This document shows positions 1-8,589 of a stretch of 64,000 nucleotides of DNA, piece after piece. Source of the stretch: Streptomyces sp. PT12. Lineage in GTDB: Bacteria > Actinomycetota > Actinomycetes > Streptomycetales > Streptomycetaceae. Made by a program: the position numbers and the translations under genes. The notes beneath the pieces were generated by a model. The model was given only the letters and a program-made list of their open reading frames with translations, was not told the origin of the DNA and made no database searches. Within the stretch, counting starts at the first letter, position 1. Each line of letters opens with the position of its first letter. Location: contig NZ_QEST01000163.1 in the NCBI RefSeq assembly GCF_003311645.1, forward strand, positions 34,895 to 98,894. The letters run 5' to 3'.

Positions 1-1151
1 CGCGCGAGATCGCCCGCAAGTACGGCCGCGACGCGCTGCTCGGCGCGATGCGTTCGATCAACGAGCACGGCGAGCGGCTGGCCAGGATCGGCCTGGCCAA
101 GCTGCCCAAGGGGACCTGGACGGCCACCGACTTCGTGGACAGCGACGGCGTCGACCGCGAGACGCTGGTCAAGCTGACCGCCACCGTGACCGTCACCGAC
201 GACGAGATGATCGTCGACTGGACGGGGAGCGCCAAGGACGTCCGCGGCCCGATCAATCTCCCGCCCGGCCAGACCGAGGCCCTTTCCAGCCTGGTCTTCA
301 AGGCGCTGACCACGCCCGAATCGCCCGTCGTCGCGGGGAACTTCGCGCCGCTGCGCGTCGTCACCGAGCCCGGATCCGTGATGCACGCCGTCCCGCCCAT
401 GCCCACGTTCACCCTGTGGACCGGGCTGCTCGCGGGCGAGGTGGTGCTCAAGGCGCTGGCCCAGGGCATGCCCGAGCTGGTCCCGGCCTGTTCGGGGGGC
501 GACGTGTGCTCGATGATGGGCCTGGGCGTCAACCCCCGCACCGGGGAGCCCTGGCTTGAGGCCACCAACGAGGCCGTCGGTTTCGGCGCCACCCTGGACG
601 CGGACGGCGAGGACGGCATCATGCACCTGTCCGAGCCTGGGTGCCGCAACAACCCGGTCGAGGTGCTGGAGACCAAGTCGCCGATGATCATCGAGTCCTA
701 TGGCTACCGCCCCGACACCGGGGGCGCCGGGCGGTTCCGCGGCGGCGTGGGGGTGAGCCGCGTCTACCGGTTCACCGCCCCGGCGACCGGCATCTGCCTG
801 GTCTACAAGACCCGCACCCGCCCCTGGTCCATCGCGGGCGGCGGCGAGGGCGAGCCCAACCGCATCGTCATCAACGGCGGCACCGAGCGCGAGGTCGTCC
901 AGGGCGGCAGCTACAACCACCTCGACGCCGGGGAGACCCTTGCCAACGAGACGGGCGGCGGCGGCGGTTACGGTGACCCGTTCACCCGGGACCCCGCCGC
1001 GGTCGCCCGCGACGTGCGCAACGGCTTCGTCTCCGCCGCCGCCGCGCGCGAGCGCTACGGCGTGGCCGTGCGCCCCGACGCCTTCACCGTCGACGAGGAG
1101 GCGACGGCCGCCCTGCGCGCCGCGGCCCGAGCCCACGAAGGAGCACGATGA
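1..1151 (+). CDS. Hydantoinase B/oxoprolinase family protein (3' part)
   Basis: The reading frame is open from the first bases of the window and ends at 1149-1151, so the 5' part lies upstream. The visible ~380 residues carry the usual hyuB C-terminal features: an E-V-L-E-x-K-x-P stretch followed by RPDTGGAGRFRGG, then a Gly-rich GGGGGYGDPF segment close to the C terminus. HyuB-type subunits act with HyuA in ATP-dependent opening of hydantoins or 5-oxoproline-like rings; the substrate cannot be told from this fragment. The stop overlaps the ATG of the next gene (ATGA), so the two are translationally coupled and probably act in one cyclic amide or ureide catabolic route. An acetone carboxylase-like role is possible in the family but less likely. 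Confidence 0.85.
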   Translation, partial: REIARKYGRDALLGAMRSINEHGERLARIGLAKLPKGTWTATDFVDSDGVDRETLVKLTATVTVTDDEMIVDWTGSAKDVRGPINLPPGQTEALSSLVFKALTTPESPVVAGNFAPLRVVTEPGSVMHAVPPMPTFTLWTGLLAGEVVLKALAQGMPELVPACSGGDVCSMMGLGVNPRTGEPWLEATNEAVGFGATLDADGEDGIMHLSEPGCRNNPVEVLETKSPMIIESYGYRPDTGGAGRFRGGVGVSRVYRFTAPATGICLVYKTRTRPWSIAGGGEGEPNRIVINGGTEREVVQGGSYNHLDAGETLANETGGGGGYGDPFTRDPAAVARDVRNGFVSAAAARERYGVAVRPDAFTVDEEATAALRAAARAHEGAR

Positions 1152-2380
1152 CCCGCACCACCCCCGGCACCGGCGACCTGACCATCGAGAACGCCCTGGT
1201 CTTCGACGGCTGGTCCGCCGAGCTGCGCGAGGCGTCCGTCCGCGTCGCCGACGGCGCCGTCGCCGAGCTCGACACCGCGGTCAGCCGCGCCGAACGCGTC
1301 ATCGACGCCCGCGGCCGGGTCCTGCTGCCTGGACTGATCGACGCCCACTTCCACGCCTACGGCATATCCCTGCACGGCCTCGAATACCAGACGAGCCCGC
1401 TCAGCTACCTCGCCCTCGCCGGGGCCCGCAGGCTGCGCCGCGCGCTGGCCCGCGGCTTCACCACCGTGCGCGATGTCGCGGGCGGCGACCTCGGCCTGGC
1501 CCGCGCGATCGACGAGGGGCTGATCGCCGGGCCCCGTTACCTCTACACGGGGCCCGCGCTCAGCCAGACCGGCGGCCACGGCGACGCGCGCCCCGCCGAC
1601 CGCGACATCTGCCTGCACGGCGGCCACATGGGCGAGGTGGTGGACGGCGCCGACAACCTGCGGGTCGCCGTCCGCGAGCGGTTCAGGAAGGGCGCCCACG
1701 CGATCAAGATCATGACGTCGGGCGGCGTGGTCTCGCCCACCGACCCCATCAGGCCCGCCCAGTACTCCGCCGACGAGGTCGCCGCCGTCGCCGAGGAGGC
1801 CAGCCGCCGCGGCAGCTATGTCGCCGCCCACGCCTACTCGCCCGAGGCCATCCGCCACTCCGTGGTGAACGGCGTGCGCTCCATCGAGCACGGCAACCTG
1901 CTCGACGCCCCCACCGCCGCGCTGATGACCGAGCACGGCGCGTTCCTCGTGCCCACGCTCGCCGCCTACGACGCCATGAACCGCCGCGGCCCCGAGATCG
2001 GCCTGCCCGACTTCGCCCGCGCCAAGAACCGCGAGGTCCTGGACGCGGGCGCGCGCGCCGTCGGACTCGCCCACGCCGCGGGCGTTCCCGTGGGCTTCGG
2101 CACGGACCTCATGGGCGACCTGGAGAACGACCAGCTCGTCGGCCTGCGCCTCCAGGCCGAGGCCACGGGGATGCTGGACTGCCTCCGCTCCGCCACCGCG
2201 GTCAACGCCCGCCTGCTCAAGCGGCCCGACCTCGGCCGGATCGGCGTCGGCGCCCGCGCCGACCTGCTCCTGCTGTCCGCCAGCCCCTTCGACGACCCCG
2301 CCGCCCTGTGGGACCCGGCCCGCCCCCGCACGGTGATCACCGGAGGAACGCCCGTGGCGGGCCCCGACGCCGAGGGCTGA
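1148..2380 (+). CDS. Metal-dependent amidohydrolase (imidazolonepropionase-like)
   Basis: A 410-residue amidohydrolase-superfamily enzyme. It has the N-terminal small beta domain, then GLIDAHFHAYG (the HxH metal site) near residue 62, a Lys in IKIMTSGG that may be the carbamylated metal bridge, AAHAY and SIEHGN supplying the later His ligands, and GFGTDLMGD with the catalytic Asp near residue 320. This order fits the imidazolonepropionase/prolidase-like branch. The ATG overlaps the hydantoinase stop by 4 nt and has AAGGAG just upstream, so the start is well supported. It probably hydrolyses the product of, or a substrate related to, the upstream HyuB enzyme. The exact substrate is unknown. 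No signal peptide, so cytoplasmic. Confidence 0.85.
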   Translation: MTRTTPGTGDLTIENALVFDGWSAELREASVRVADGAVAELDTAVSRAERVIDARGRVLLPGLIDAHFHAYGISLHGLEYQTSPLSYLALAGARRLRRALARGFTTVRDVAGGDLGLARAIDEGLIAGPRYLYTGPALSQTGGHGDARPADRDICLHGGHMGEVVDGADNLRVAVRERFRKGAHAIKIMTSGGVVSPTDPIRPAQYSADEVAAVAEEASRRGSYVAAHAYSPEAIRHSVVNGVRSIEHGNLLDAPTAALMTEHGAFLVPTLAAYDAMNRRGPEIGLPDFARAKNREVLDAGARAVGLAHAAGVPVGFGTDLMGDLENDQLVGLRLQAEATGMLDCLRSATAVNARLLKRPDLGRIGVGARADLLLLSASPFDDPAALWDPARPRTVITGGTPVAGPDAEG

Positions 2381-2486
2381 GACCCGGGGCCTCCCAGGGC
2401 CAGGGCCAGGGGCGGGGCGGCGCTCGCGGCTTTCGTGGCGTCCGTGGCGCTCGGCGCCGGTCGGCGGGTCGCCGCTGACCTGGTCA

Positions 2487-2503
2487 GACCGGGCCGGCCG
2501 GTC
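2487..2503. terminator. Weak hairpin between convergent genes
   Basis: GACCGG and CCGGTC form a 6-bp stem around a 5-nt loop at the junction of the amidohydrolase and the convergent glycosyltransferase gene. It overlaps the glycosyltransferase stop codon and has no T-tract. The 2381-2486 stretch shows nothing else. Confidence 0.25.
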
Positions 2504-3716
2504 ACCGGGCCGCGTGATCCGCCGGAAGGGCGCGTGCCTCGATGAGGTCGGCCGCCCGCCGCGTGCCGCCCTCGGCCAGCGTCTCGGCGCGCAACGCGGC
2601 GCAACGCGCCGCCACTTCGGGGTCGCCGACCAGCCGCTCCACCGCCTCGCGCAGCGCCGAAGGGGTCGCCTCGTCCATCGGCAGATGGCGGGCGACCCCG
2701 AGCGCCTGGAGCGTGTCCGCGTTGCCGAACTGGTCGACCGCCTGCGGCACGCACACCATCGGCGTCGCGGTGGCCAGCCCCTCCTGCGCCCCGCCCGCGC
2801 CCGCGTGCGTGATGAACGCGTCGGCCCGCCGCAGGATCGCCAGCTGCGGCACCCACGGGTGCACCTCGGCGTTCCCCGGCAGCGGGCCCAGCTCGTCGGG
2901 CCGCACATGCCGCCCGATCCCGAGCACCACGTGCCAGCCGGGCAGGTCGCCGAACGCCTCAAGGCACGCCCGGTAGAACGCGGGCTGCTTGGTGAACGTC
3001 GAACCCAGCGACACCAGCAGCACCTTGTGCCCCTCGGCCCCCTCGGGCGGCGCCCAGTCCCCCTGGTGCGAGCGGTCGCCCTGGCAGGCGCCCACGAAGG
3101 TGTAACGCGCCGGGTCCACGCGGTCGGCGTGCGGCTGGAGCGCCCGGGGGACCAGCACAAGACCGTGGTCGGGGCGGCCCATGAAGAAGTCGGGGTCCAT
3201 GTCGGGCAGGCCGTTCTCGTCGAGCCACGCCCGCCACCGCGCGTAGTACGCCCGGCCGCGCTCCGACGCCTTCAGCTCGGCCACCAGCGGCGCGGCCACC
3301 TCCTTCTCGTACCCCTCCCAGGCCACATAGGTGGGCGAGAGCTGCACGATCGGCACGCCCCACCGGTGCGCAAGCACGCGCGCCGGATACGCGGCGATGT
3401 CCTGGAGCACCAGGTCGGGCTCGTCGCCCTCGTACAACGCCGCCTGCTCGGGCAGCGAGTGCACCGCGTCGTTCAGGAACGGCTCGACGTTGTCGATGAC
3501 CTCGGTGCCCCACGCCTCCGGGTCGTCGTCGGTCGGCAGCACCGAGCGGTACACCCGAGGCTCGGCGCCCACGCCGCGGACGGTCTCCACGAAGTCGCCC
3601 CGGTCAGGGATGGCATAGGTCACCCGGTGCCCCCTGGCCACCAGCTCCCTGATGATCTCCAGGCTCGGATGGACATGGCCGTGGGCGGCGATCGAGAACA
3701 TGGCGATGTGACTCAT
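2502..3716 (-). CDS. MGT-family glycosyltransferase (macrolide-type GT1)
   Basis: A 404-residue GT-B enzyme of the macrolide glycosyltransferase family (OleD/MgtA type). The N-terminal [10 protein letters not shown] segment (residues 12-21) matches the HGHVNP motif that carries the catalytic His. The C-terminal donor site is [17 protein letters not shown] followed by VPQAVDQ (residues 303-329), the standard UDP-sugar signature. The family usually transfers glucose from UDP-glucose to hydroxyls of macrolides and other xenobiotics, giving intrinsic resistance or tailoring. It is convergent with the amidohydrolase and divergent from the regulator at 3974. It might be unconnected with the RiPP cluster; nothing in the sequence ties it to that product. 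Confidence 0.88.
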   Translation of the reverse strand: MSHIAMFSIAAHGHVHPSLEIIRELVARGHRVTYAIPDRGDFVETVRGVGAEPRVYRSVLPTDDDPEAWGTEVIDNVEPFLNDAVHSLPEQAALYEGDEPDLVLQDIAAYPARVLAHRWGVPIVQLSPTYVAWEGYEKEVAAPLVAELKASERGRAYYARWRAWLDENGLPDMDPDFFMGRPDHGLVLVPRALQPHADRVDPARYTFVGACQGDRSHQGDWAPPEGAEGHKVLLVSLGSTFTKQPAFYRACLEAFGDLPGWHVVLGIGRHVRPDELGPLPGNAEVHPWVPQLAILRRADAFITHAGAGGAQEGLATATPMVCVPQAVDQFGNADTLQALGVARHLPMDEATPSALREAVERLVGDPEVAARCAALRAETLAEGGTRRAADLIEARALPADHAAR

Positions 3717-3973
3717 ACGTCCCGCTCGGATCGAGGATGCGACGCGCCGATCCTAAGGCCCGCGTCCACGCGGTCGGTTGGGGCCCGAAGGAGGCGGGCG
3801 CTGGCCCCACGCCGCCCCGGCATAGGGGCGTTCCCGAGTGCTACTGGGGTTCGCATGGCGTTCATCCGGTGACACGGCGGGGCAGTAGACCATCGGTTCT
3901 TGGCCACCGGCGGGCCACAACCAGCCCTTACCCTGTGCCTGCCGTCACCCCCACCGTAGGAAGGTCGGCTGTT

Positions 3974-4996
3974 GTGCAGGCGAACGAGATGGCCGTCCTT
4001 GGGATGTCCCGGTCGGAGGAGCGGATCTACCGGCACTTCCTGCGCCATCCCAACAGCGCCGCGGCCGACCTGCACCTGATCCTCGACATCGAGCAGGAGG
4101 CGGCAAGCCGCGCGCTCGACCGCCTCCTGCGGCTGCGCCTCCTCAGACCCGGGGATCCGCCGGAGTGCCTGACTCCCGCGGATCCCGAGACGGCCGTGGC
4201 CCGCCTGACCGAGCTGCGCCTGCGCCACCTCTACGAGGAGGTGCAGCGCATCACCCGCTCCCACCACATCGTGGCCGCGCTGCGCGCCGAGACCCGCGGC
4301 GATCCCCCCGCACCCGGTGAACCCGACGGCGACCCCGCGACCCCCACCGTCGAACAGCTGCGCGGCTGGAGCGAGATCAGCGGGCGCATGGAGGACCTGA
4401 CGTTCTTCGCCCGCGAGGAGGTCGCCTCCGTCGAGCCGCGCCCCGACCTGGCCTCCCCGCAGGCCGCCCAACTCCGCGCCCTCGACCTGCGCGTGCTGCG
4501 CCGTGGCCTGCGCAGGCGCGTGGTCGTGCCCGAGACCGCCCTCGACCACCCGCACGCCCGCGCGCACTACTCCGAGCTGGCCTCGCGCGGCGCGCGGATC
4601 CGGGTGGCGGGGCAGCTCACGGAGCATGTCGTCCTCTACGACCGGCGCGCCGCCCTGATGCCGCAGGACCCGCGCGACGCCGGGCGGGGCGCCCTGCTCG
4701 TGCACGGCGGGGTGCTGCTGGCGAGCGTGGCCGGGCTGTTCGAGCGGATCTGGGAGCAGGGCGAGGACATCCCCGTGGAGCTGCGCCGCCCCGTCGACGC
4801 CGAAGTCCCGCTGTCCGCGGGCGAGATGAGGGTGCTCAGCCTGATGTGCACGGCGGGCAAGGACGAGGCGGGCGCCCGCGACCTCGGCGTCTCGGTGCGC
4901 ACCTACCGCCGTTACATCGCCGACGTCATGCGCCGCCTCGGCGCCTCCACCCGCGCCCAGGCCGCGCTGCTGGCCCGCGAGCGCGGCTGGCTGTGA
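3974..4996 (+). CDS. TrmB/LuxR-type HTH transcriptional regulator
   Basis: About 340 residues. The N-terminal third (SRSEERIYRHFLRHPNSAAADL and on) is a TrmB-like winged helix, the middle resembles the sugar-free core of such regulators, and the C terminus (SAGEMRVLSLMCTAGKDEAG through RRYIADVMRRLGASTRAQA) is a LuxR/GerE HTH. This double-HTH form is common in Streptomyces next to RiPP and other accessory clusters. I place the start at GTG 3974 because AGGAAGG lies at 3958-3964; an ATG at 3989 is the alternative. Longer upstream extensions have non-coding composition. It is transcribed divergently from the glycosyltransferase gene across about 257 bp. The target is unknown. Confidence 0.75.
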   Translation: MQANEMAVLGMSRSEERIYRHFLRHPNSAAADLHLILDIEQEAASRALDRLLRLRLLRPGDPPECLTPADPETAVARLTELRLRHLYEEVQRITRSHHIVAALRAETRGDPPAPGEPDGDPATPTVEQLRGWSEISGRMEDLTFFAREEVASVEPRPDLASPQAAQLRALDLRVLRRGLRRRVVVPETALDHPHARAHYSELASRGARIRVAGQLTEHVVLYDRRAALMPQDPRDAGRGALLVHGGVLLASVAGLFERIWEQGEDIPVELRRPVDAEVPLSAGEMRVLSLMCTAGKDEAGARDLGVSVRTYRRYIADVMRRLGASTRAQAALLARERGWL

Positions 4997-5022
4997 ATCC
5001 CGCTGGCTGGTGAATCCCTCCA

Positions 5023-5099
5023 TTTCACCAGGGGCCCGCCGTTTCACCAGGGGCCCGCCGTTCGACCGGGGGCCCGCCGCCTACCAGGCGGGCCCGCCG
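5023..5099. repeat. Tandem 19-bp repeat, four units
   Basis: Units start at 5023, 5042, 5061 and 5080 with core CCAGGGGCCCGCCG. The first two are identical (TTTCACCAGGGGCCCGCCG), the third and fourth diverged. The array spans the gap between two convergent genes and supplies the last codons (Gly-Gly-Pro-Ala-Trp) and stop of the minus-strand gene. Confidence 0.9.
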
Positions 5100-5671
5100 C
5101 CCGAGGGCTCCACGGGCCGCGGCACGCTCGGCAGGCCGCACCGGGCGGCCAGCTCGGCCAGAGCCCGCCGGTCCGGGTCCGAGCGGCCGATCAGGCGCGC
5201 GAAGTCCCCGTCGGGCAGGGGGACATGGAGGGCGACCACGGTGGCGGAGCCCGGCTCGTCAGGAGGATTCCACTCGACGTGGTCGAGCCACCGATGGGCA
5301 TAGGGCACCGGCCACGCCCGTGACCTGGTCCGCTCCAGGACCAGGCCGTGCCTGAAGAGGTGCGCGAGCGCGCGCCCTCGCCGCCCAAGGGAGACGGCAT
5401 CGAGGGCGAAGAGGGCACCGCGGCCGCACAGGAACGCGCCCAGCGCGGTCGTCAGAAGGCCAAGCGCCGACGGGGCGCCGCCCCGCGCCATCGCCCAGCC
5501 GCCGAAGGCCAGGCCGACCCCGAAGACCAACCCCACGATCGCGTTCACCAGCGGATCGAGATCGACGGCCCTGTTGACGCGCACGGTGCGCTCCCACGGG
5601 CCGAGCCCCGCCTCGTCGGCCAGCCGCGCGGCGCGGTCCGTCGGCCCCGGCGTGCCCGTGGACGCGGCCAT
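5081..5671 (-). CDS. Hypothetical two-TM membrane protein
   Basis: A 196-residue protein I do not recognise. ATG 5671 has a strong GGAGGAGG Shine-Dalgarno. Residues about 45-66 (LVNAIVGLVFGVGLAFGGWAMA) and about 75-100 are hydrophobic and probably form a helical hairpin in the membrane, with a basic cytoplasmic loop after the second helix. The C-terminal ~90 residues are soluble; they contain a HRWLDHVEWNPP segment and end in the 19-bp repeat array. It sits 28 bp downstream of the M20 peptidase gene on the same strand, so the two are probably cotranscribed. Whether it contributes to the RiPP cluster is not evident. Confidence 0.7.
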   Translation of the reverse strand: MAASTGTPGPTDRAARLADEAGLGPWERTVRVNRAVDLDPLVNAIVGLVFGVGLAFGGWAMARGGAPSALGLLTTALGAFLCGRGALFALDAVSLGRRGRALAHLFRHGLVLERTRSRAWPVPYAHRWLDHVEWNPPDEPGSATVVALHVPLPDGDFARLIGRSDPDRRALAELAARCGLPSVPRPVEPSGGGPAW

Positions 5672-5699
5672 GCTCGGTCCTCCTCCTTCGGGCGGCCCC

Positions 5700-6983
5700 T
5701 CATCGTAGACGGGCTGGCGGTCCGCCGCTCGACGCGCAGTGGAGCAGGGCCCGTTCAACGGCGACGGCGAGCGCGGTGATCCCCGTGGGCAGCGCCGTGC
5801 GCACCAGGGGGGCGAACGCGGGGGAGTGGTTCCCCGGCGCCGCGCCCGGGTCGGCGCCGACCGTGCCGAGCATCCAGTACGCGAGGCGTATCCCGCGCCG
5901 CCCGTGCAGCTCCTCGCCCGCGGGCCCGAACCACCCGAAGTCCTCAGCCGCGGTGGCCGGGGCCCAGCGCCCCACCCGGCCCTCGCCCAGCTCCTCGGCG
6001 TGGCCGCGCCTGACCGCCTCGGCGAGAGAGGCGTCGGGGACCAACGGCGGCGACGCGGAGACGCGCTCGAACGACGGGGGCGCGGGGCAGCGCGACGCGT
6101 CGCTCTCCGCGGTGACCACGCGCCGGGTCGCCTCCTCAAGGCGGTCGAGCGCGGCATCGCTGAACGCCCGCAGGCTGACGCCGAGTTCGGCGCGGTCGGG
6201 CACCACGTTCGCCGCCTCGCCCGCCCGCAGCCTGCCCACCGTGAGCACCGCCTGCTCGGCCGGGGACGTCTCGCGCGACACGACCGCCTGGAGCCGCAGC
6301 ACGGCCGCCGCCGCGGCCACCACCGGGTCCACCGTCAGCTGGGGCGCCCCCGCGTGCCCGCCCGTGCCGCGCAGCACGACGTCGAGCGCCCTGCTGCCCG
6401 CGAGCAGCGGGCCCGCGCCATGGGCGACCGTGCCCGCGGGGAGCGGCGCGCTGTGCTGGGCGAGCACCGCGTCGGGCGTTCCGCACCGCTCGTACAGGCC
6501 GTCCGCCAGCATCGCCCTGGCGCCGGTCAGGGTCTCCTCGGCGGGCTGCCCGACCACGACGAGCGTGCCCGTTCCGCGTCCCGCGTCGCCCGTTCCGCGT
6601 CCCGCGTCGCGCGCCCCGCGTGCGAGGAGGCGCGCGGCGCCCGCGAGCGCCGCCACATGCAGATCGTGCCCACAGGCGTGCGCCACCCCCGGCACGCGGC
6701 TGGCATAGCGCAGGCCGGTCTCCTCGTGTACCGGCAGCGCGTCGAGCTCGGCGCGCACCAGCACCGTGGGGCCAGGGCCGCGCCGCAGCACCCCGGCGAC
6801 GCCATGGCCCCCGAGACCGCGCGTGACGGCGTAGCCGTCCTCGGCGAGCCAGTCCGCGAGCAGCCCGGCGCTGCGCTCCTCACCCCCCGACGGCTCCGGG
6901 TGCAGGTGCAGGTCCAGATACAGCTCGAGCGCCGCCTTCAGCACCCCGGGATCCGCTCGCGTCACGCCGTCCATGCCGCCCAT
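5700..6983 (-). CDS. M20-family metallo-amidohydrolase
   Basis: About 427 residues, the length of AbgB/HipO-type amidohydrolases that cleave N-acyl amino acids. Motifs: VLVRAELDALPVHEETGL with the first Asp, ACGHDLHVAAL with HxxDxH-like metal ligands, GQPAEE with the catalytic Glu-Glu pair, and a dimerisation domain containing GTGGHAGAPQLTVDP. ATG codons at 6983 and 6974 are both in frame; neither has a strong ribosome site. An imperfect 21-bp duplication at 6571-6611 (GTTCCGCGTCCCGCG twice) encodes the repeat DAGRGTG. The gene shares its upstream region, including the phased heptamers at 7020-7048, with the RiPP precursor. It could trim or detoxify a peptide product, but primary metabolism is equally likely. 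Confidence 0.85.
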   Translation of the reverse strand: MGGMDGVTRADPGVLKAALELYLDLHLHPEPSGGEERSAGLLADWLAEDGYAVTRGLGGHGVAGVLRRGPGPTVLVRAELDALPVHEETGLRYASRVPGVAHACGHDLHVAALAGAARLLARGARDAGRGTGDAGRGTGTLVVVGQPAEETLTGARAMLADGLYERCGTPDAVLAQHSAPLPAGTVAHGAGPLLAGSRALDVVLRGTGGHAGAPQLTVDPVVAAAAAVLRLQAVVSRETSPAEQAVLTVGRLRAGEAANVVPDRAELGVSLRAFSDAALDRLEEATRRVVTAESDASRCPAPPSFERVSASPPLVPDASLAEAVRRGHAEELGEGRVGRWAPATAAEDFGWFGPAGEELHGRRGIRLAYWMLGTVGADPGAAPGNHSPAFAPLVRTALPTGITALAVAVERALLHCASSGGPPARLR

Positions 6984-7008
6984 GCTGCCGGGTCGCGCGG
7001 TCCCCCCA

Positions 7009-7048
7009 CTGTCAGGGGGTGACAGCGGGTTGACGGCGAACTGACAGC
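7009..7048 (+). promoter_or_regulatory. Candidate SARP box: three heptamers at 11-bp period
   Basis: TGACAGC at 7020-7026, TGACGGC at 7031-7037 and TGACAGC at 7042-7048 are separated by exactly 4 bp (GGGT, GAAC), a period of 11 bp. This is the layout bound by SARP regulators, for example the three heptamers with 4-bp spacers of PimR. CTGTCA at 7009-7014 also pairs with TGACAG at 7020-7025 as an inverted repeat. The block lies 98 bp upstream of the precursor ATG. No good -10 hexamer is visible downstream. Confidence 0.6.
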
Positions 7049-7146
7049 GGTCCGCGGCCCGTTCTGGCGGCGCGGGGCGCTGGAATGGCCGCGTGCCACC
7101 GGCACGGCCGGTCACCCGGCGTTCGACCCCTACGGAGGGAGCCCTC

Positions 7147-7323
7147 ATGAGCGGCAAGCCCGAGCTGTCCACCCTGGCCGACGAGATCCTGGAGCTCGAG
7201 TCCGAGACCTTCGAGATCTCCGACTACTCGGACGAGGCCGAAGTCGTCCTCGCCGGGTCCACGTCCTGCTCCTCCACCTCGACGTGCTCTAGCACCACGA
7301 GCACGACCTCCTGCTCCGCCTGA
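7147..7323 (+). CDS. RiPP precursor peptide (thiazolylpeptide-type, S/T/C-only core)
   Basis: A 58-residue peptide started at ATG 7147 with GGAGGGA at 7133-7139. The leader (residues 1-37) is acidic and helical in character (LADEILELESETFEISDY) and ends in VVLAG. Residues 38-58 are the presumed core: 10 Ser, 7 Thr, 3 Cys (positions 41, 47, 56) and a final Ala, so 20 of 21 residues can be cyclised to azoles or dehydrated. The leader and core style match thiazolylpeptide/TOMM bacteriocin precursors. The nearby operon supplies YcaO cyclodehydratases, a dehydrogenase and a split LanB dehydratase, the right enzymes for this core. It stands alone with its own promoter region and terminator. The cut site is inferred, probably around Ala36-Gly37-Ser38. 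Confidence 0.88.
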   Translation: MSGKPELSTLADEILELESETFEISDYSDEAEVVLAGSTSCSSTSTCSSTTSTTSCSA

Positions 7324-7342
7324 CCACAGGCCGCAGGCCCCG

Positions 7343-7367
7343 CCCCCGCCACGGCCCGTGGCGGGGG
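7343..7367 (+). terminator. Terminator hairpin after the precursor gene
   Basis: CCCCCGCCACG at 7343-7353 pairs with CGTGGCGGGGG at 7357-7367, an 11-bp perfect stem with a 3-nt loop, 19 bp after the precursor stop. No T-tract follows, as is common in Streptomyces. It should isolate a short abundant precursor transcript. Confidence 0.75.
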
Positions 7368-7448
7368 TGACCCGGGTCCGCCCAGGCACCGCCGACCGGT
7401 AGCCGGAGGACAGCGCCGCCCCGGCCATGCCCCCTCGTGGCGGCGACC

Positions 7449-8444
7449 TCAGTTGCCCACGCCCAGGTCGGCCATGAACGCCGACGGGTAGCGGTCGCCG
7501 CGTGCCGCGCCCCGGGGTACCGCCTTCTCGATCTCGGCGAGGTCGTCCGCGGTGAGCGCGACGTCGAGCGCGGGCAGCGCCTCGGCCAGCCGCTCGCGGG
7601 TGCGGGCGCCGACGAGCGGCACGACGTCCTCGCCCCGCGCGGCCACCCACGCGATGGCCAGCTGCGCGACCGTGCACCCCTTCGCCCCGGCGACCCGCCG
7701 CAGCGCGTCCACGAGGGCGAGGTTGTGCTCGACGTTCCCGCTCGAGAACCGCGGGCTGAAGCCGCGGCTGTCGCCAGGGCCCGCGCTGCGGCCCGGCGAC
7801 CAGTGCCCGGAGATCAGGCCGCGGCCGAGGACGCCGTACGCGGTCAGGCCGACGCCGAGCTCCCGCAGCGTGGGCAGGACCTCCGCCTCCACCGCGCGGG
7901 AGATCAGCGAGTACTCGATCTGGAGATCGGCGACCGGGTGCACGGCGTGCGCGCGGCGGACCGTTGCCGCGTCGACCTCCGAGAGGCCCAGGTGCCGCAC
8001 ATACCCGGCGTCGATCATCTCCTTGATCGCGCCCACCGTCTCCTCGATCGGCACCGCAGGGTCGAGCCTGGCCGGGCGGTAGATGTCGATGTGGTCGGTG
8101 CCGAGCCGGGTCAGCGAGTAGGCGAGGAAGTTCTTCACGGCCTCGGGACGGGCGTCATGCCCCCCGAACGCGGGGCCGGGCCCCCGCAACATGCCGAACT
8201 TGACGCTCAGCAGGTAGCTGTCCCGGTCCCGCCCGCGCAGCGCCTCGGCGAGCAGCAGCTCGTTGTGCCCCATCGCGTAGAAGTCGCCCGTGTCGATCAG
8301 CGTGACACCGGCGTCGAGCGCGGCGTGCACGGTGGCGACGCTCTCCGCCCGGTCGGCCGCGCCGTACGCGCCCGACATGCCCATCGCGCCCAGGCCGAGC
8401 GCGGAAACGGCCGGACCCGTGCTGCCCAGGGTTCGTGTCCGCAT
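7449..8444 (-). CDS. Aldo/keto reductase
   Basis: A 331-residue (alpha/beta)8 NADPH-dependent aldo/keto reductase. It has GLGAMGMS near the N terminus, LIDTGDFYAMGHNE carrying the catalytic Asp and Tyr, LLSVKFG with the Lys, and a C-terminal VPLVGARTRERL cofactor-binding segment. At the position of the usual catalytic His (normally QHRVDP) this protein reads RPARLDP, so His is replaced by Ala; this may change substrate range or reduce activity. ATG 8444 is preceded by GAAGGAG. It is transcribed divergently from the XRE regulator at 8590, the usual regulator-target arrangement. No evident link with RiPP maturation. Confidence 0.88.
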   Translation of the reverse strand: MRTRTLGSTGPAVSALGLGAMGMSGAYGAADRAESVATVHAALDAGVTLIDTGDFYAMGHNELLLAEALRGRDRDSYLLSVKFGMLRGPGPAFGGHDARPEAVKNFLAYSLTRLGTDHIDIYRPARLDPAVPIEETVGAIKEMIDAGYVRHLGLSEVDAATVRRAHAVHPVADLQIEYSLISRAVEAEVLPTLRELGVGLTAYGVLGRGLISGHWSPGRSAGPGDSRGFSPRFSSGNVEHNLALVDALRRVAGAKGCTVAQLAIAWVAARGEDVVPLVGARTRERLAEALPALDVALTADDLAEIEKAVPRGAARGDRYPSAFMADLGVGN

Positions 8445-8589
8445 CGTCGTTCTCCTTCGTCGTTCTTCGTCGTCCGTCGTCGTTCCGGCACCCAGCCTGC
8501 GTCGGCGCCGCGCCGCGCGGGAGCGGAGCGTTCATCGTGGGAGCGCCGCTCCCTGGAACGCCTCGCCCGCCGCGAGGGACCATGGCGCC

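Noticed and set aside
5023-5099. Possible CRISPR-like array
   Set aside because: Units are directly tandem without spacers and no cas genes are present.
5700-6983. M20 peptidase as the RiPP leader peptidase
   Set aside because: M20 amidohydrolases of this type cleave small acyl-amino acids. The RRE-M50 fusion in the operon is a better candidate.
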